The position numbers and the translations under genes are program-made. This document shows, piece by piece, positions 11,114 through 20,011 of a stretch of DNA of 64,000 nt (its first letter is position 1; each line of letters starts with the position of its first letter). The DNA is from Saccharomycopsis fibuligera x Saccharomycopsis cf. fibuligera (lineage: Eukaryota > Ascomycota > Saccharomycetes > Ascoideales > Saccharomycopsidaceae): contig CP012822.1 in the NCBI GenBank assembly GCA_001936135.1, positions 868,001-932,000 on the forward strand. The letters are read 5' to 3'. The notes beneath the pieces are model-generated. The model was not told the origin of the DNA. It saw only the letters and a list, made by a program, of their open reading frames with translations, and did no database searches.

Positions 11114-11132
11114 ATGTCCCGCAAGCTCCTAT
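10975..11132 (+). repeat. BUD16 promoter and start, duplicated in inverted orientation at 5677-5830
   Basis: Runs from about 139 bases upstream of the BUD16 ATG to about 19 bases inside the coding sequence. Matches the minus strand of 5677-5830 with two small indels and about 14 substitutions by eye. The two copies bracket 5.1 kb holding the cysteine-rich gene and peptide gene A. Most substitutions are CG in the distant copy against TG or CA here. Confidence 0.85.
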
Positions 11133-12100
11133 CCATTCAGTCCCATGTTGTTCATGGCTACGTCGGCAACAAGGCCGCAACATTTCCACTCCAGCTTCGA
11201 GGCTGGGACGTCGATGCCTTGAACACTGTGCAATTCTCCAATCATCCAGCATACGGCGCTTTCGCTGGTGTCAGATATCCGGCCAGTGAGGTCTTAGCGA
11301 TTTACAAAGAGATGCTCGAGACAGCTCAGGTATCGCATAATGTGCTTCTTACTGGGTATGTGCTTGATGCTGACACCTTGAATGCGGTGAGACAGATATC
11401 CAATCTTGCCAAACTGCGCAACCCGAAGCTCAAATGGTTTCTTGATCCCATCTTGGGCGATAACGGAAAATTATACGTCCAGCCAGATATCTTACCGATA
11501 TACAAAAGCATTTTAAAGGACAAAGACAGTGCAGTGTTTCTTGTGACGCCAAACCAGTTTGAGATGGAGTTGTTGACAGAGATCAAGATCACTGGTTTGC
11601 AAAGTTTGGCCGAGGCCATACACAAGTTTCATCAATTGTACCCATTGGTGCAGAACGTGGTGGTGACGTCGGTGGAGCTTGATTCAGATCCAGGAACAAT
11701 AATATGTGCCGCATCGTCATCTTCAAAAGCAACAAACGATAGCTTAAATGCCAAGAGGTTTGCTTATTTCAAAATATCCACTATCAATGGAATCTTTTTT
11801 GGTTCCGGTGACTTATTTTCCGCATTATTGGCTGACTCTTACATTAAGAACGAAGAAGCTCTGATTGGTAATCATTCTCAACAAGAAATTTTGGAAGCTT
11901 GCTTGAGTGAAGTCTTGACCATAATGGAAAAGGTGCTCAAACACTCATATGAACATCAGGTTAAATTGTTGAAGCAACAAGGAGTGGTAGTTCGGAGTAG
12001 TGAGAAAATCAAAGTTAATGATTTGAGAATTATTCAAAGCAAGCAATTCTTTTTGTCTCATGAGAAACAGTATCAGGTCTTGTTCTATACTCTGGAATGA
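11114..12100 (+). CDS. BUD16: Pyridoxal kinase-like protein, PdxK/BUD16 family (328 aa)
   Basis: Phosphorylates pyridoxal, pyridoxine or pyridoxamine with ATP in the cytosol to make pyridoxal phosphate (family knowledge). The N-terminus SIQSHVVHGYVGNKAATFPLQ is the classic substrate-binding start of PdxK proteins. Further family blocks are VQFSNHPAYG, LTGY at about residue 79, FLDPILGDNGKLYV (about 115-128), LVTPNQFEMELLT (about 143-155) and the catalytic glycine-rich GSGDLFSALL region (about 237-246). Length is close to S. cerevisiae Bud16 (312 aa). The start chosen at 11114 begins at the conserved MSRKLLSIQSH; an in-frame upstream start is not needed. Convergent with MST1. Its 5' end has a degraded inverted copy at 5.7 kb. 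Confidence 0.9.
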   Translation: MSRKLLSIQSHVVHGYVGNKAATFPLQLRGWDVDALNTVQFSNHPAYGAFAGVRYPASEVLAIYKEMLETAQVSHNVLLTGYVLDADTLNAVRQISNLAKLRNPKLKWFLDPILGDNGKLYVQPDILPIYKSILKDKDSAVFLVTPNQFEMELLTEIKITGLQSLAEAIHKFHQLYPLVQNVVVTSVELDSDPGTIICAASSSSKATNDSLNAKRFAYFKISTINGIFFGSGDLFSALLADSYIKNEEALIGNHSQQEILEACLSEVLTIMEKVLKHSYEHQVKLLKQQGVVVRSSEKIKVNDLRIIQSKQFFLSHEKQYQVLFYTLE

Positions 12101-12373
12101 GTAGCACAAGAGAAACATAACAAAATTAAGGTACCTTAGAATGAAATCATCCCCCTTTTTTGCATTGCGTATCTGCAAAAATTTGGGATACATCATTTAC
12201 GATCACTTGTATATAACTTTGTGAAAGCACATGATTGTATAACATGAACTAGTTACTAATTAAATTTTCTTGCTTTACAAGAATCATATCATACGTCATC
12301 ACTTTACAGCATTGAACAGTTTCATAATAATATTACATTACATTTAAAATTCTACACTCCATTTAGCTTTTTC

Positions 12374-12409
<36 letters not shown>

Positions 12410-12593
12410 CTTTTTTATTTTTGCATTCAACCAGAAAATAAAAATACACATTATGTTTACTTGGACAAAACAAAATCTTATAGTACTAAATTTTATTCTA
12501 AAATATTGCTCTATATCATAATGCAGGATTAGAAACATAAACGCCAACTAGCACGCTCCTATATACAGAAGTTCATTTTAACTTAAAATAAAA
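12101..12593. other. Convergent 3' region between BUD16 and MST1
   Basis: AT-rich, contains a run of 33 T at 12377-12409 and several AATAAA/TATATA-like sequences suited to 3'-end formation on both strands. No gene seen. Confidence 0.6.
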
Positions 12594-14258
12594 CTACTCA
12601 TAATTCTTCTCCAAGTCTATAAACTTTCTCAATACTTCTTCCACTGACAATTTTTCAATCTCGTTAGTATACAAATTTTTCAAAGCAACGGTTTCATTAG
12701 CCACTTCTTCATCACCAATGGTAATTAAATAATTGTAAGATTTCTTGTATGCGTCTTTAATTCTTTTGCCTATTGGCTCTGCACGGTCATCAACGTAAAT
12801 ATTGAACTCGTGCATTGTCAATGGTGACAATTCATTGAATTTGTCAGCATCTTTCTCAATGTCACCGTGCTGTTTGGCATTCTTGAATTTTGTCAAATCA
12901 ACTCCCTTGCCATTTTTCAACAAATAGTCTTTCACATATTCAGCATACCACAGATGTTTTTCTGGACTGACGGGAATAATTTTCGCTTGGTTACTGTTAA
13001 GCCAAAATGGCCACTTGCCGCCAAAATGATCAATTAAAATCGCTAAGAATCGTTCCACTGAACCAAATATCGCTCTATGAATGATAATTGGTACTTCTTT
13101 CGTACCATCTGGCTTTGTAAATTCTAAACCAAAACGTTTAGGTAACTGGAAATCCAATTGGATAGTTGCGGTTTGGTGAAACTTGGCAAATCTGTCTTGC
13201 AAGATGATATCAATTTTCGGACCATAAAATGCCCCATCACCTTCATTCAATTCCCATTTTTTTTCCAACTTGTCCAAGATCCCCACGAGGGTGCCTTCAG
13301 CCTTTTCCCATTCTTCAGCTGCTCCAATAAACTTGTTGTTCTTTGGTCTTGTGCTAAGCAAGATTTTGAAATCGTTTAATCCAAACTGCTTATAAACAAG
13401 TTCAATCAATTGCAAATTTTCCAAAATTTCTTTCTCTAAATGGTCAAATGAACAAAAGATATGGCCATCATCTTGATGGAATCTGCGCACTCTGGTAAGC
13501 CCTGACAATGCTCCTGACGCTTCATTACGATGTAATGATGAAAAATCACTGTATTTCACCGGTAATTCGTTGTAGGATTTGGGGAATTGTTTATAAATCA
13601 AACAGTGGCCAGGACAGTTCATTGGTTTGAGGCCATAAACTTCTTCACTTGATGATACATCCTCATACGAGTGTTCTACTTTATGATGATCATGTTGATG
13701 TTCACTTGAGGCAGAAGCCTCATTAGTAGCTTCAGCAGCAGCCTGCTGCTCTTCAACCACCTCAATAGCATCTTTTTGGCGATATATCTTAAACATATCC
13801 TCATTGTAATGTTTCCAATGATTGCTAACTTCAAACAAATCCTTTTTATAAATTAATGGCGTAATTACCTCATTAAATCCCAATTTTTTCGTCTCTTGCA
13901 ACTTAATAAATTCAATCAACTTGTTAAATAATTTGGCCCCATTTGGTAAAAAAAACACCGAACCGGGGGAATATTTATGTAACATGTAAAGTTGTTGCTT
14001 AGTGGCGATGGAAAAATTGTTCAATGCGGCGTTTTGCAGGATGGTGGTTTTGTCATTAACATTTTTTTTCTTGTTTTGTTTCTTGTTGGCTTTTTGATTT
14101 TGGTTGACAGTTTCATCTACATTGGCATTAGCATTGACATTAGAATTGATTTTGGTTCCAGTAGCATTATTAGCAGCACCTGTAAGGGTAAAGTTGAACC
14201 GCTTGGAAATGGTAGCCCGGCGCGCAGTACAACTACTTCTAATCCAAGGTCTAAACAT
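12594..14258 (-). CDS. MST1: Mitochondrial threonyl-tRNA synthetase
   Basis: Class II aminoacyl-tRNA synthetase charging mitochondrial tRNA-Thr in the matrix (family knowledge). The basic, Arg/Ser-rich N-terminus (MFRPWIRSSCTARRATISKR) looks like a matrix-targeting peptide. The catalytic core starts near residue 93 (HKYSPGSVFFLPNGA). Zinc-binding block GLKPMNCPGHC at 209-219; motif 2 with LHRNEASGALSGLTRVRRF and HQDDGHIFC at 242-269; motif 3 includes GSVERFLAILIDHFGGKWP; a C-terminal anticodon-binding domain follows. It has no N-terminal TGS/editing domain, as expected for the mitochondrial form. It is longer than S. cerevisiae Mst1 (462 aa) because of an Asn/Lys-rich stretch (31-70) and an Ala/Glu/Ser/His-rich insertion (about 165-206) just before the zinc block. 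Confidence 0.93.
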   Translation of the reverse strand: MFRPWIRSSCTARRATISKRFNFTLTGAANNATGTKINSNVNANANVDETVNQNQKANKKQNKKKNVNDKTTILQNAALNNFSIATKQQLYMLHKYSPGSVFFLPNGAKLFNKLIEFIKLQETKKLGFNEVITPLIYKKDLFEVSNHWKHYNEDMFKIYRQKDAIEVVEEQQAAAEATNEASASSEHQHDHHKVEHSYEDVSSSEEVYGLKPMNCPGHCLIYKQFPKSYNELPVKYSDFSSLHRNEASGALSGLTRVRRFHQDDGHIFCSFDHLEKEILENLQLIELVYKQFGLNDFKILLSTRPKNNKFIGAAEEWEKAEGTLVGILDKLEKKWELNEGDGAFYGPKIDIILQDRFAKFHQTATIQLDFQLPKRFGLEFTKPDGTKEVPIIIHRAIFGSVERFLAILIDHFGGKWPFWLNSNQAKIIPVSPEKHLWYAEYVKDYLLKNGKGVDLTKFKNAKQHGDIEKDADKFNELSPLTMHEFNIYVDDRAEPIGKRIKDAYKKSYNYLITIGDEEVANETVALKNLYTNEIEKLSVEEVLRKFIDLEKNYE

Positions 14259-14947
14259 CTTTGTAGCCTTTTGACCTTGCTGCTTTTGTAGTCTTCGGTG
14301 GGGAAAAAGGACTGGCAGTGCCTGAATCTCCTATATATTATTGTCCTGTATCGATCGCTTATTTTTCAGATCTCCACAAGAAATGTGAAAAATATTGATG
14401 CGCTTCCTTGCAGTGAATCCGGCCGTTGGATCAGGTGATACTTGCCCTCGTACTATAAGGCAGGAGATTTTCCATTTAAAATTGAATCAAAGATAACAAA
14501 AAACACATTCTTATAGAGAAAATTAAGCAATTTATCAACGTATAGTGCAAAGCTATGTATTAGTATAGAACCAGCTAACTAACTTAAAGAAAGCAAAAGA
14601 ATAAAATAATAACAAAAAGATACTGGAATAGACCAAAAGGCAAATAAAAAATTAATTGATATAATAATATGAAACGAAGTGTCATTAAAAAAACCAAGTA
14701 ATCAAACCGGCCAAAGTATGGAAGAATTGAATTGAAAACATTGTATAGTAATATTACAGAGGAATAATAAGGAACTCATTAAAGAGAAGTGTACACTTTG
14801 AACATTATAACCTTTTAGCCATGAGAAGAACAGAAAGTTATCGCCATGATCATGGGTGTGAATAATTGTCAAGGAAAAGTGAATAAATAGAAGGGTAGGG
14901 TTTTTTGGTGTGTGTGTGCGCTGATTAGGGCATAGGATAGCATATAC
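14259..14947. other. Intergenic region between MST1 and peptide gene B
   Basis: MST1 promoter side plus the 3' flank of peptide gene B. A-rich, with a TGTGTGTGTG stretch at 14910-14920. Nothing else recognised. Confidence 0.55.
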
Positions 14948-15076
14948 TTATAACTCAGCTTCAAAAGCAGCTCTTCTAGCAATCATAGCCTCTTGCACAT
15001 TAACTGGAATTGGAGCAGCAGAAATAGAAGCAGCCAAAGCCAAGATGATAGTGTTAGCGACAGTTGAAAATTGCAT
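14948..15076 (-). CDS. Tiny secreted peptide precursor B (42 aa), member of a three-gene family
   Basis: MQFSTVANTIILALAASISA signal peptide, then APIPVNVQEAMIARR and AAFEAEL before a TAA stop. Closest to copy A at 7791-7925: the same RRAAFE.EL ending, with synonymous third-base changes through the shared codons. It lacks two residues of A's signal region, so the reading frame is kept despite a length change. The dibasic RR marks a probable Kex2 cut; signal cleavage after SA would leave APIPV as the mature N-terminus. It lies 1.07 kb from copy C, in the same orientation, as a tandem pair. No clear TATA box at the usual distance. Function unknown. Confidence 0.75.
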   Translation of the reverse strand: MQFSTVANTIILALAASISAAPIPVNVQEAMIARRAAFEAEL

Positions 15077-16143
15077 TGTTGATGATATTTTTGTTGTTAG
15101 AATGGTTTGCTATAAAGACTATAGAACAAGATTGCAAAAAATCAAGGAAGAAATTGCAGTACTAGCGATTAGTTGTTGTCTTTGTTATAATTATTGTTTG
15201 ATAATTATAATAAACGATCGAGTAATCCTCTCAAATTGGAAGTATCTTTATTCTTTAAATAATAAAATTTAAAAGAATCCTCTCAATGTGATAGCCATAG
15301 TTATTTACACTCATTCCAAGATTCATAGCTTGTAAGTACTGGAAAAGGCACTTGGCCGTCCGGCTCAAGGCTCAAAGTTTTCATGCAGTTTAGAAAATGT
15401 AGGCTTAGATAACTTAGGCCAGTGTATGTAAAATATAAAAATAGAAGAATAGCAGGCACTGGAAAAAGACAGAAAATCCATTAGTCAATATTTTCAAGGC
15501 TCATTCCGTTTTATTGTCATCATTGCTATGGCGTGGTGTACAGCAATTGTAAGCAACATATACTGCTTTGCTACTGTCTTGTGGTAAAAGGAGAACTAAA
15601 GGGCATTCTGCAGCTCCGCGGTTTCTGAGTACGACCAGATCAATTTATACATGACTGCATAAGTGTACATATGGCATGCATTTGCTGCTGCTCTACAAAT
15701 TATTGAAAAAAGTTCCGACAGTTGAGGTGAAAGATAACAGTCTCTCTGCAACAACTGTAATCGTAAAATTGATGAAATTGATGTTTCCCGAAACGAAACA
15801 GATACACAATGCCTGAATTGTTATTAAAAAAAGTTGAAAATAGTTACAGGAAGTAAGAGTGGCACTATTGCTTCGAGTAGCTTTTTTAAAAGTGGAAATT
15901 GGTTTTCATTTAATTCTAACTAAAAATTTTTACAAAATGCTTTTTAGCGTAATAATGAAATGTTAAATTAAACGGAGCTATCTATAGTAAGAAAGACGAC
16001 AATTATAAAAAATAAATAATAAAAAAACAGACTAACATAGAGAATGAAGAAATGAAAAGCTGTAAAATACATCCAGTGTATTGTATGTGCATCTTAAAAA
16101 GTGAAGTCAAAAGAAGATTATAGGTGTATTCGTGAGAACTAAT
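15077..16143. other. Intergenic region between peptide genes B and C
   Basis: AT-rich, 1.07 kb. It would hold the promoter of B (minus strand) and the 3' end of C. No further family member or other gene found on either strand. Confidence 0.55.
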
Positions 16144-16302
16144 TCAAAATAATCCAACAGCAGTATTTGCAAGATTCAAAGCGGTACCAGCGCCTCTTTT
16201 CTCGATCAAATGTTCTTGGATTTGCACAGGAATTGGAGCAGCACTTACGAGAGCAGCAGCACAGGACAAAGCAACGATATTAGCGATAGTTGAAAATTGC
16301 AT
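16144..16302 (-). CDS. Tiny secreted peptide precursor C (52 aa), member of a three-gene family
   Basis: MQFSTIANIVALSCAAALVSA signal peptide, then APIPVQIQEHLIEKR and a different, longer ending GAGTALNLANTAVGLF before TGA. It shares the start, the APIPV.(V/I)QE block and the dibasic position with copies A and B, but the dibasic is KR, the optimal Kex2 site. The released 16-mer would be uncharged and Gly/Ala/Leu-rich, unlike the acidic AAFENEL/AAFEAEL of A and B. This layout (signal, short pro-segment, KR, small peptide) is that of fungal Kex2-processed peptides such as alpha-pheromones or Ece1 fragments, but no sequence match to those is seen. A TATATATA lies 125 bases upstream. Function unknown. 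Confidence 0.75.
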   Translation of the reverse strand: MQFSTIANIVALSCAAALVSAAPIPVQIQEHLIEKRGAGTALNLANTAVGLF

Positions 16303-16891
16303 TGCGTAAGTATATGTGTGAGTGTAAGTGTAAAAGTGTTTCCAGATAGATGCTGTATAATTATTTTTGTTGATGTGAAGATAGAAAACAGTAAATCAGA
16401 GACTCTAAAAAAACGGCTTCCACGGCTATATATACAGCAAATATATTTCATATAAAATTATCCAGGTCACTAAGCCCGATTTTATTTATAGCAATCAAGG
16501 CATCATACCAGGAAAAAAGGGCCCTTCATTTTGGCTTCACCATACTATGTCTTGGTAGCTGGCTAGACGACCGTGTTGTCTTTCCTGCTGCATGCCGTGC
16601 AATTTTCATGACGCAGGTTTCTGTTTCTGGAAGTTTTTATGCTGTTTTTGGCAGAATAATTGATTCGGAATGGCCCAAAAAAATGGAATATGTATCACAT
16701 GATATTCATGCCAAAGAAAAGCGCCAAAACCAAAAATTCCAAAGCGATGAGCCCAAGGAGATATTCTATCATAGGGTGCGGACATTATCGTGAGTGCATC
16801 ATCAAGCAAATCAAATAAAATTCTTCGAGAAATAAAAAGAAAGTGAAATAGAAGTACAGAGGTACAGTAATGCTGATTTTCATAATATGTC
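16303..16891. other. Divergent promoter region of peptide gene C and LCD1
   Basis: Contains the TATA box of gene C at 16427 and AT-rich sequence in front of LCD1. Short frames overlapping on both strands are not convincing genes. Confidence 0.6.
16427..16434 (-). promoter_or_regulatory. TATA box of peptide gene C
   Basis: TATATATA on the minus strand, about 125 bases upstream of the ATG at 16302. A strong TATA suggests an inducible or highly expressed gene (inference). Confidence 0.55.
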
Positions 16892-19381
16892 ATGGACTTT
16901 GATAGTGGATTTGAAGACTCATTCAGTGACGATGATGCGGAATTCATTGCTTTAACTGCTAAACCAAGAAAAGAAGATTGTCAAGATCCTCAATTTAATG
17001 CAAGTGATACTGTCAAACGTACTAGCTATGATCCTATAAATAATGTTCAAGAAAACAGCAGGAGTCACAGTGTAAGCTTAGAAACACAGCAAGACTCATC
17101 AGGTGCCGGAGCAAGAGTGGGAGATCGAACGGCAAGCACATTGGGGAATGATTCTATTCAAAGCATTCGTCCAACAAACGCCAATAGCAAGACAAAAGAA
17201 GATTTGGTTGAGATAAACAACAAGTATTTAGCAGCAGTGGGGGAAATTGCAGTATTGAGAGGCAAAATAAAGGATATTGAACAGAATAAGACTCAACAGT
17301 TAAGAAATTATATCAAGAATCACAATGTGTACAGTAAAGAAAAAGAAACTAAGATTAATTTGCTTGAGAGTCAAGTTCGAAAATTAGAAGAAGAAAAACA
17401 TTTTTATATTGCTGAATTGAGGAATTCTCATTTACCTGGCCAGAGTAACAATTTGAATCACAAAAAGAGAAAAGCTAACACTCAGGAAGACCCCTTTTTA
17501 AGATCAGCCAATACTTCCTTTGCTTCTGTTAAATCTAATCAAGAAGGCGTGCCAAGAGTAGCTCCAACAGTAGCGTCTCATGCTAATAAAGGTCATACAG
17601 ATGGCGATGTTGAAATGTCAGATATAATTGCTGCTAATGCTTTAGCACTGAAACGTGTGTCTTCCTCGGATTCCATCGGAAAATCAACATTAAGAGCTAG
17701 TTTGCGAACACCAAATTACAAATCTTTGTTTTTAGAAAGCATATGGAATCATTGTATGATGGGAAGTAAGAGGAAGACGATAGACATTTTGAGTCAAATA
17801 TGCATTCCTTTTGATTACGGTTATAAGAACTTCCAAATATCGAAATTTCATCAGCCAGTGTCTTCTCCTATTATTGGATATTTGATAAACATCAATGATA
17901 ATCTCCGAATCGACGATTTGATATCTGAATTTTTAGATATTTTGATTAATTTTACTAAACACCTCGTTGAACAGGAAGAAATACTTGCTACACCAATGCT
18001 ACTAGCATTGATACACAATTCACTTATCTTTCGGACTAATTCGGTCACTAAGGAAGGTTTAAAGTCTGTATTGGAATTTGCAGTGCTAGTTGCTAACAAG
18101 TTCTTTGTTTTGCTTGATTCACCATCCATTGCATTAAGTAACTCCAATACCAAATCATTTTCATCTCAAGCTGAAGAATTTCTTGAAGCAAGAGTAGCGG
18201 AAAATAATCAAACAATAATCCTTCAAAGTTTCAACTTAGTATTCATACTAGATATCCTCGAAACGCTGTGCAAAATTGCTGCAAGCTTTGATGACGATGA
18301 ATTTGTAAAAGAGATCTGGACAAGTATTGTTCCATTGGATTTGATAAGATTTTGTTTATCTTCATCTTGTCCCATTAATTGCATTGTCAATATGGTGGAG
18401 TCTTTGCTTGCATCTGTCACAGACGACTTCGCAGTTAATTTATCCTCAAGAAAAAGTTATGACTTTCATAGAAAATTTTGCGATAAAGAGCTTATCAAGT
18501 TGATCACATCATTATTATTTAACGGAGTGGAGCCCAAACCCCATAGTTTTATATATGGCTTGAATCGTGCTATTGGGAACAATTCTCGGATAGAGCTTTT
18601 AGAAGAAATCATTCCTCATGATGCTCCATTTTTGACTAGATCAGATAATAATTTGTTGGATGCACCTTTCCCGTTGTGCCAGGAAAGTGAAAGGACTTTG
18701 AGAAAAGTTAATTTTACTGAAAAACAAAATCATGAAGAACATTTGTTTTATTTGAAGTTGAGCACTATTAAACTTTTGGAGACATATATGACAGTGAATC
18801 AGATTGAGGAAGTCACTTATATTAAAAGCCCGGAAAGTGTTAAAATTTTAGTCGAAGAAATGAGACGACAGCAGGAATTGATAATGAGAAATCCAAGATC
18901 CAAATCAGTTCATTTGAGGATAAGGGTAATCTCCTCAGTTATAACATTACTTGCTCCTTTACTACTAGACGACATTATAGAAGATGGAGACGTTGCGCAG
19001 AATCTCATTTCAAGAATTTCTACAGGAACCAAGAGACAAATGATTGTTGTGCTAACAAGAATAGCATTCAGTTCCGCTCTAGCGGCTGAGTCAGCTGCTG
19101 AGTTGCTAAATGAAGCTCGTTCAAAGCTTAAGTATGATGGGTTTTTATTCAACGAATTCTGTGAGAGACAAGCACGAGAGTTAAACAATATCAGAAATAT
19201 CAATGAGCAGAACAAGACGCATACGTTACTGTCCGAAAGCAGTTTTGCCAATGGTGTTGAGTATGGGTTCTCTGATGACATAATTGGGCTCTCTAGAGAT
19301 ATTTTGGAGGTTTGTATTACTCCCGATGAAGCAGATAATTTGTACTACGCGTTTATAGCCGAAGACATCGATGACATATAG
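16892..19381 (+). CDS. LCD1: DNA-damage checkpoint protein Lcd1/Ddc2 (ATRIP homologue), 829 aa
   Basis: Partner of the Mec1/ATR kinase that brings it to RPA-coated single-stranded DNA (family knowledge). The acidic N-terminus (DFDSGFEDSFSDDDAEFIAL) fits the RPA-binding recruitment motif. A coiled coil follows at about 100-180 (ending KLEEEKHFYIAELRNS), then a basic linker with KKRK. The helical-repeat body starts near residue 275 (NYKSLFLESIWNHCMMGS) and aligns with the FLESI..H...G start of the Ddc2 body; SSPIIGYLININ matches its APIGKSIVSLL. The C-terminus CITPDEADNLYYAFIAED matches the conserved LEEADSLYISMGL end that contacts Mec1. Length is a little above S. cerevisiae Ddc2 (747 aa). Identification rests on these partial matches; overall conservation of this family is low. 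Confidence 0.82.
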   Translation: MDFDSGFEDSFSDDDAEFIALTAKPRKEDCQDPQFNASDTVKRTSYDPINNVQENSRSHSVSLETQQDSSGAGARVGDRTASTLGNDSIQSIRPTNANSKTKEDLVEINNKYLAAVGEIAVLRGKIKDIEQNKTQQLRNYIKNHNVYSKEKETKINLLESQVRKLEEEKHFYIAELRNSHLPGQSNNLNHKKRKANTQEDPFLRSANTSFASVKSNQEGVPRVAPTVASHANKGHTDGDVEMSDIIAANALALKRVSSSDSIGKSTLRASLRTPNYKSLFLESIWNHCMMGSKRKTIDILSQICIPFDYGYKNFQISKFHQPVSSPIIGYLININDNLRIDDLISEFLDILINFTKHLVEQEEILATPMLLALIHNSLIFRTNSVTKEGLKSVLEFAVLVANKFFVLLDSPSIALSNSNTKSFSSQAEEFLEARVAENNQTIILQSFNLVFILDILETLCKIAASFDDDEFVKEIWTSIVPLDLIRFCLSSSCPINCIVNMVESLLASVTDDFAVNLSSRKSYDFHRKFCDKELIKLITSLLFNGVEPKPHSFIYGLNRAIGNNSRIELLEEIIPHDAPFLTRSDNNLLDAPFPLCQESERTLRKVNFTEKQNHEEHLFYLKLSTIKLLETYMTVNQIEEVTYIKSPESVKILVEEMRRQQELIMRNPRSKSVHLRIRVISSVITLLAPLLLDDIIEDGDVAQNLISRISTGTKRQMIVVLTRIAFSSALAAESAAELLNEARSKLKYDGFLFNEFCERQARELNNIRNINEQNKTHTLLSESSFANGVEYGFSDDIIGLSRDILEVCITPDEADNLYYAFIAEDIDDI

Positions 19382-20011
19382 TTTGTACACCACTAGCATC
19401 CATAGGAATAGCGGTAATTCACGATTTTTCTTTTTTGTTTTTGCAAAGTTTACATGCTTGATATTTAGCGTATATATATTATGTCGCATAACTATTTTAT
19501 TTCATTTTATTTTTATTTTATTTTCCGTGTTTTGGTGTAGCGCACAGAAGATTTGGCGTTATTTATTACGCGTAGAAAGTCGTGCATGTCGATATCCGCG
19601 ACCGCGGAGCATGCAGTGCAGCACGAAAGAAAGTCACCGGGTAGTATAATCTCATAATAGTACGCGTGTGCTGCACCAATTTTTTTATTTGCACCATAGC
19701 TATAAATCTTTCGCATCCTGCTTTTTTACTCTTTTTTTTTTCTTTTGGTTTTGCTCACCACTTGCCCACACTTGCAACTCACCCAACTAAGTATATCCTC
19801 AGATCGTCTTCAGTTAAGTTGAATAGTTGGAACGCGTCACTGTTGACAGTTTATTATATTTCAGTCTTAACAGGATCATCGTATCAGTAAGTATCAGATC
19901 TATATCACTCAGCTTGATTAAAACTTATAAATCCAATATTACGCGAAATTTTTTACGCGTGGTTTTAATGAGTTGATATTAACATAAAAGCAAGAGAGAA
20001 ATTCATTCAAA
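19382..20011 (+). promoter_or_regulatory. PLM2 promoter with a cluster of MBF/SBF-type sites
   Basis: Four ACGCGT boxes (MBF sites) at 19568-19573, 19662-19667, 19832-19837 and 19955-19960, plus ACGCGAAA at 19941-19948 and CACGAAA (SBF-type) at 19622-19628, all within 450 bases of the PLM2 start. PLM2 and TOS4 are known SBF/MBF targets in S. cerevisiae, so G1/S-periodic expression is likely here too. Confidence 0.75.

Noticed and set aside
5677-11132. Inverted repeat pair considered as ends of a mobile element
   Set aside because: One copy contains the BUD16 start codon and promoter, there are no target-site duplications or transposase, and the interval holds unrelated genes. A partial gene duplication explains it better.
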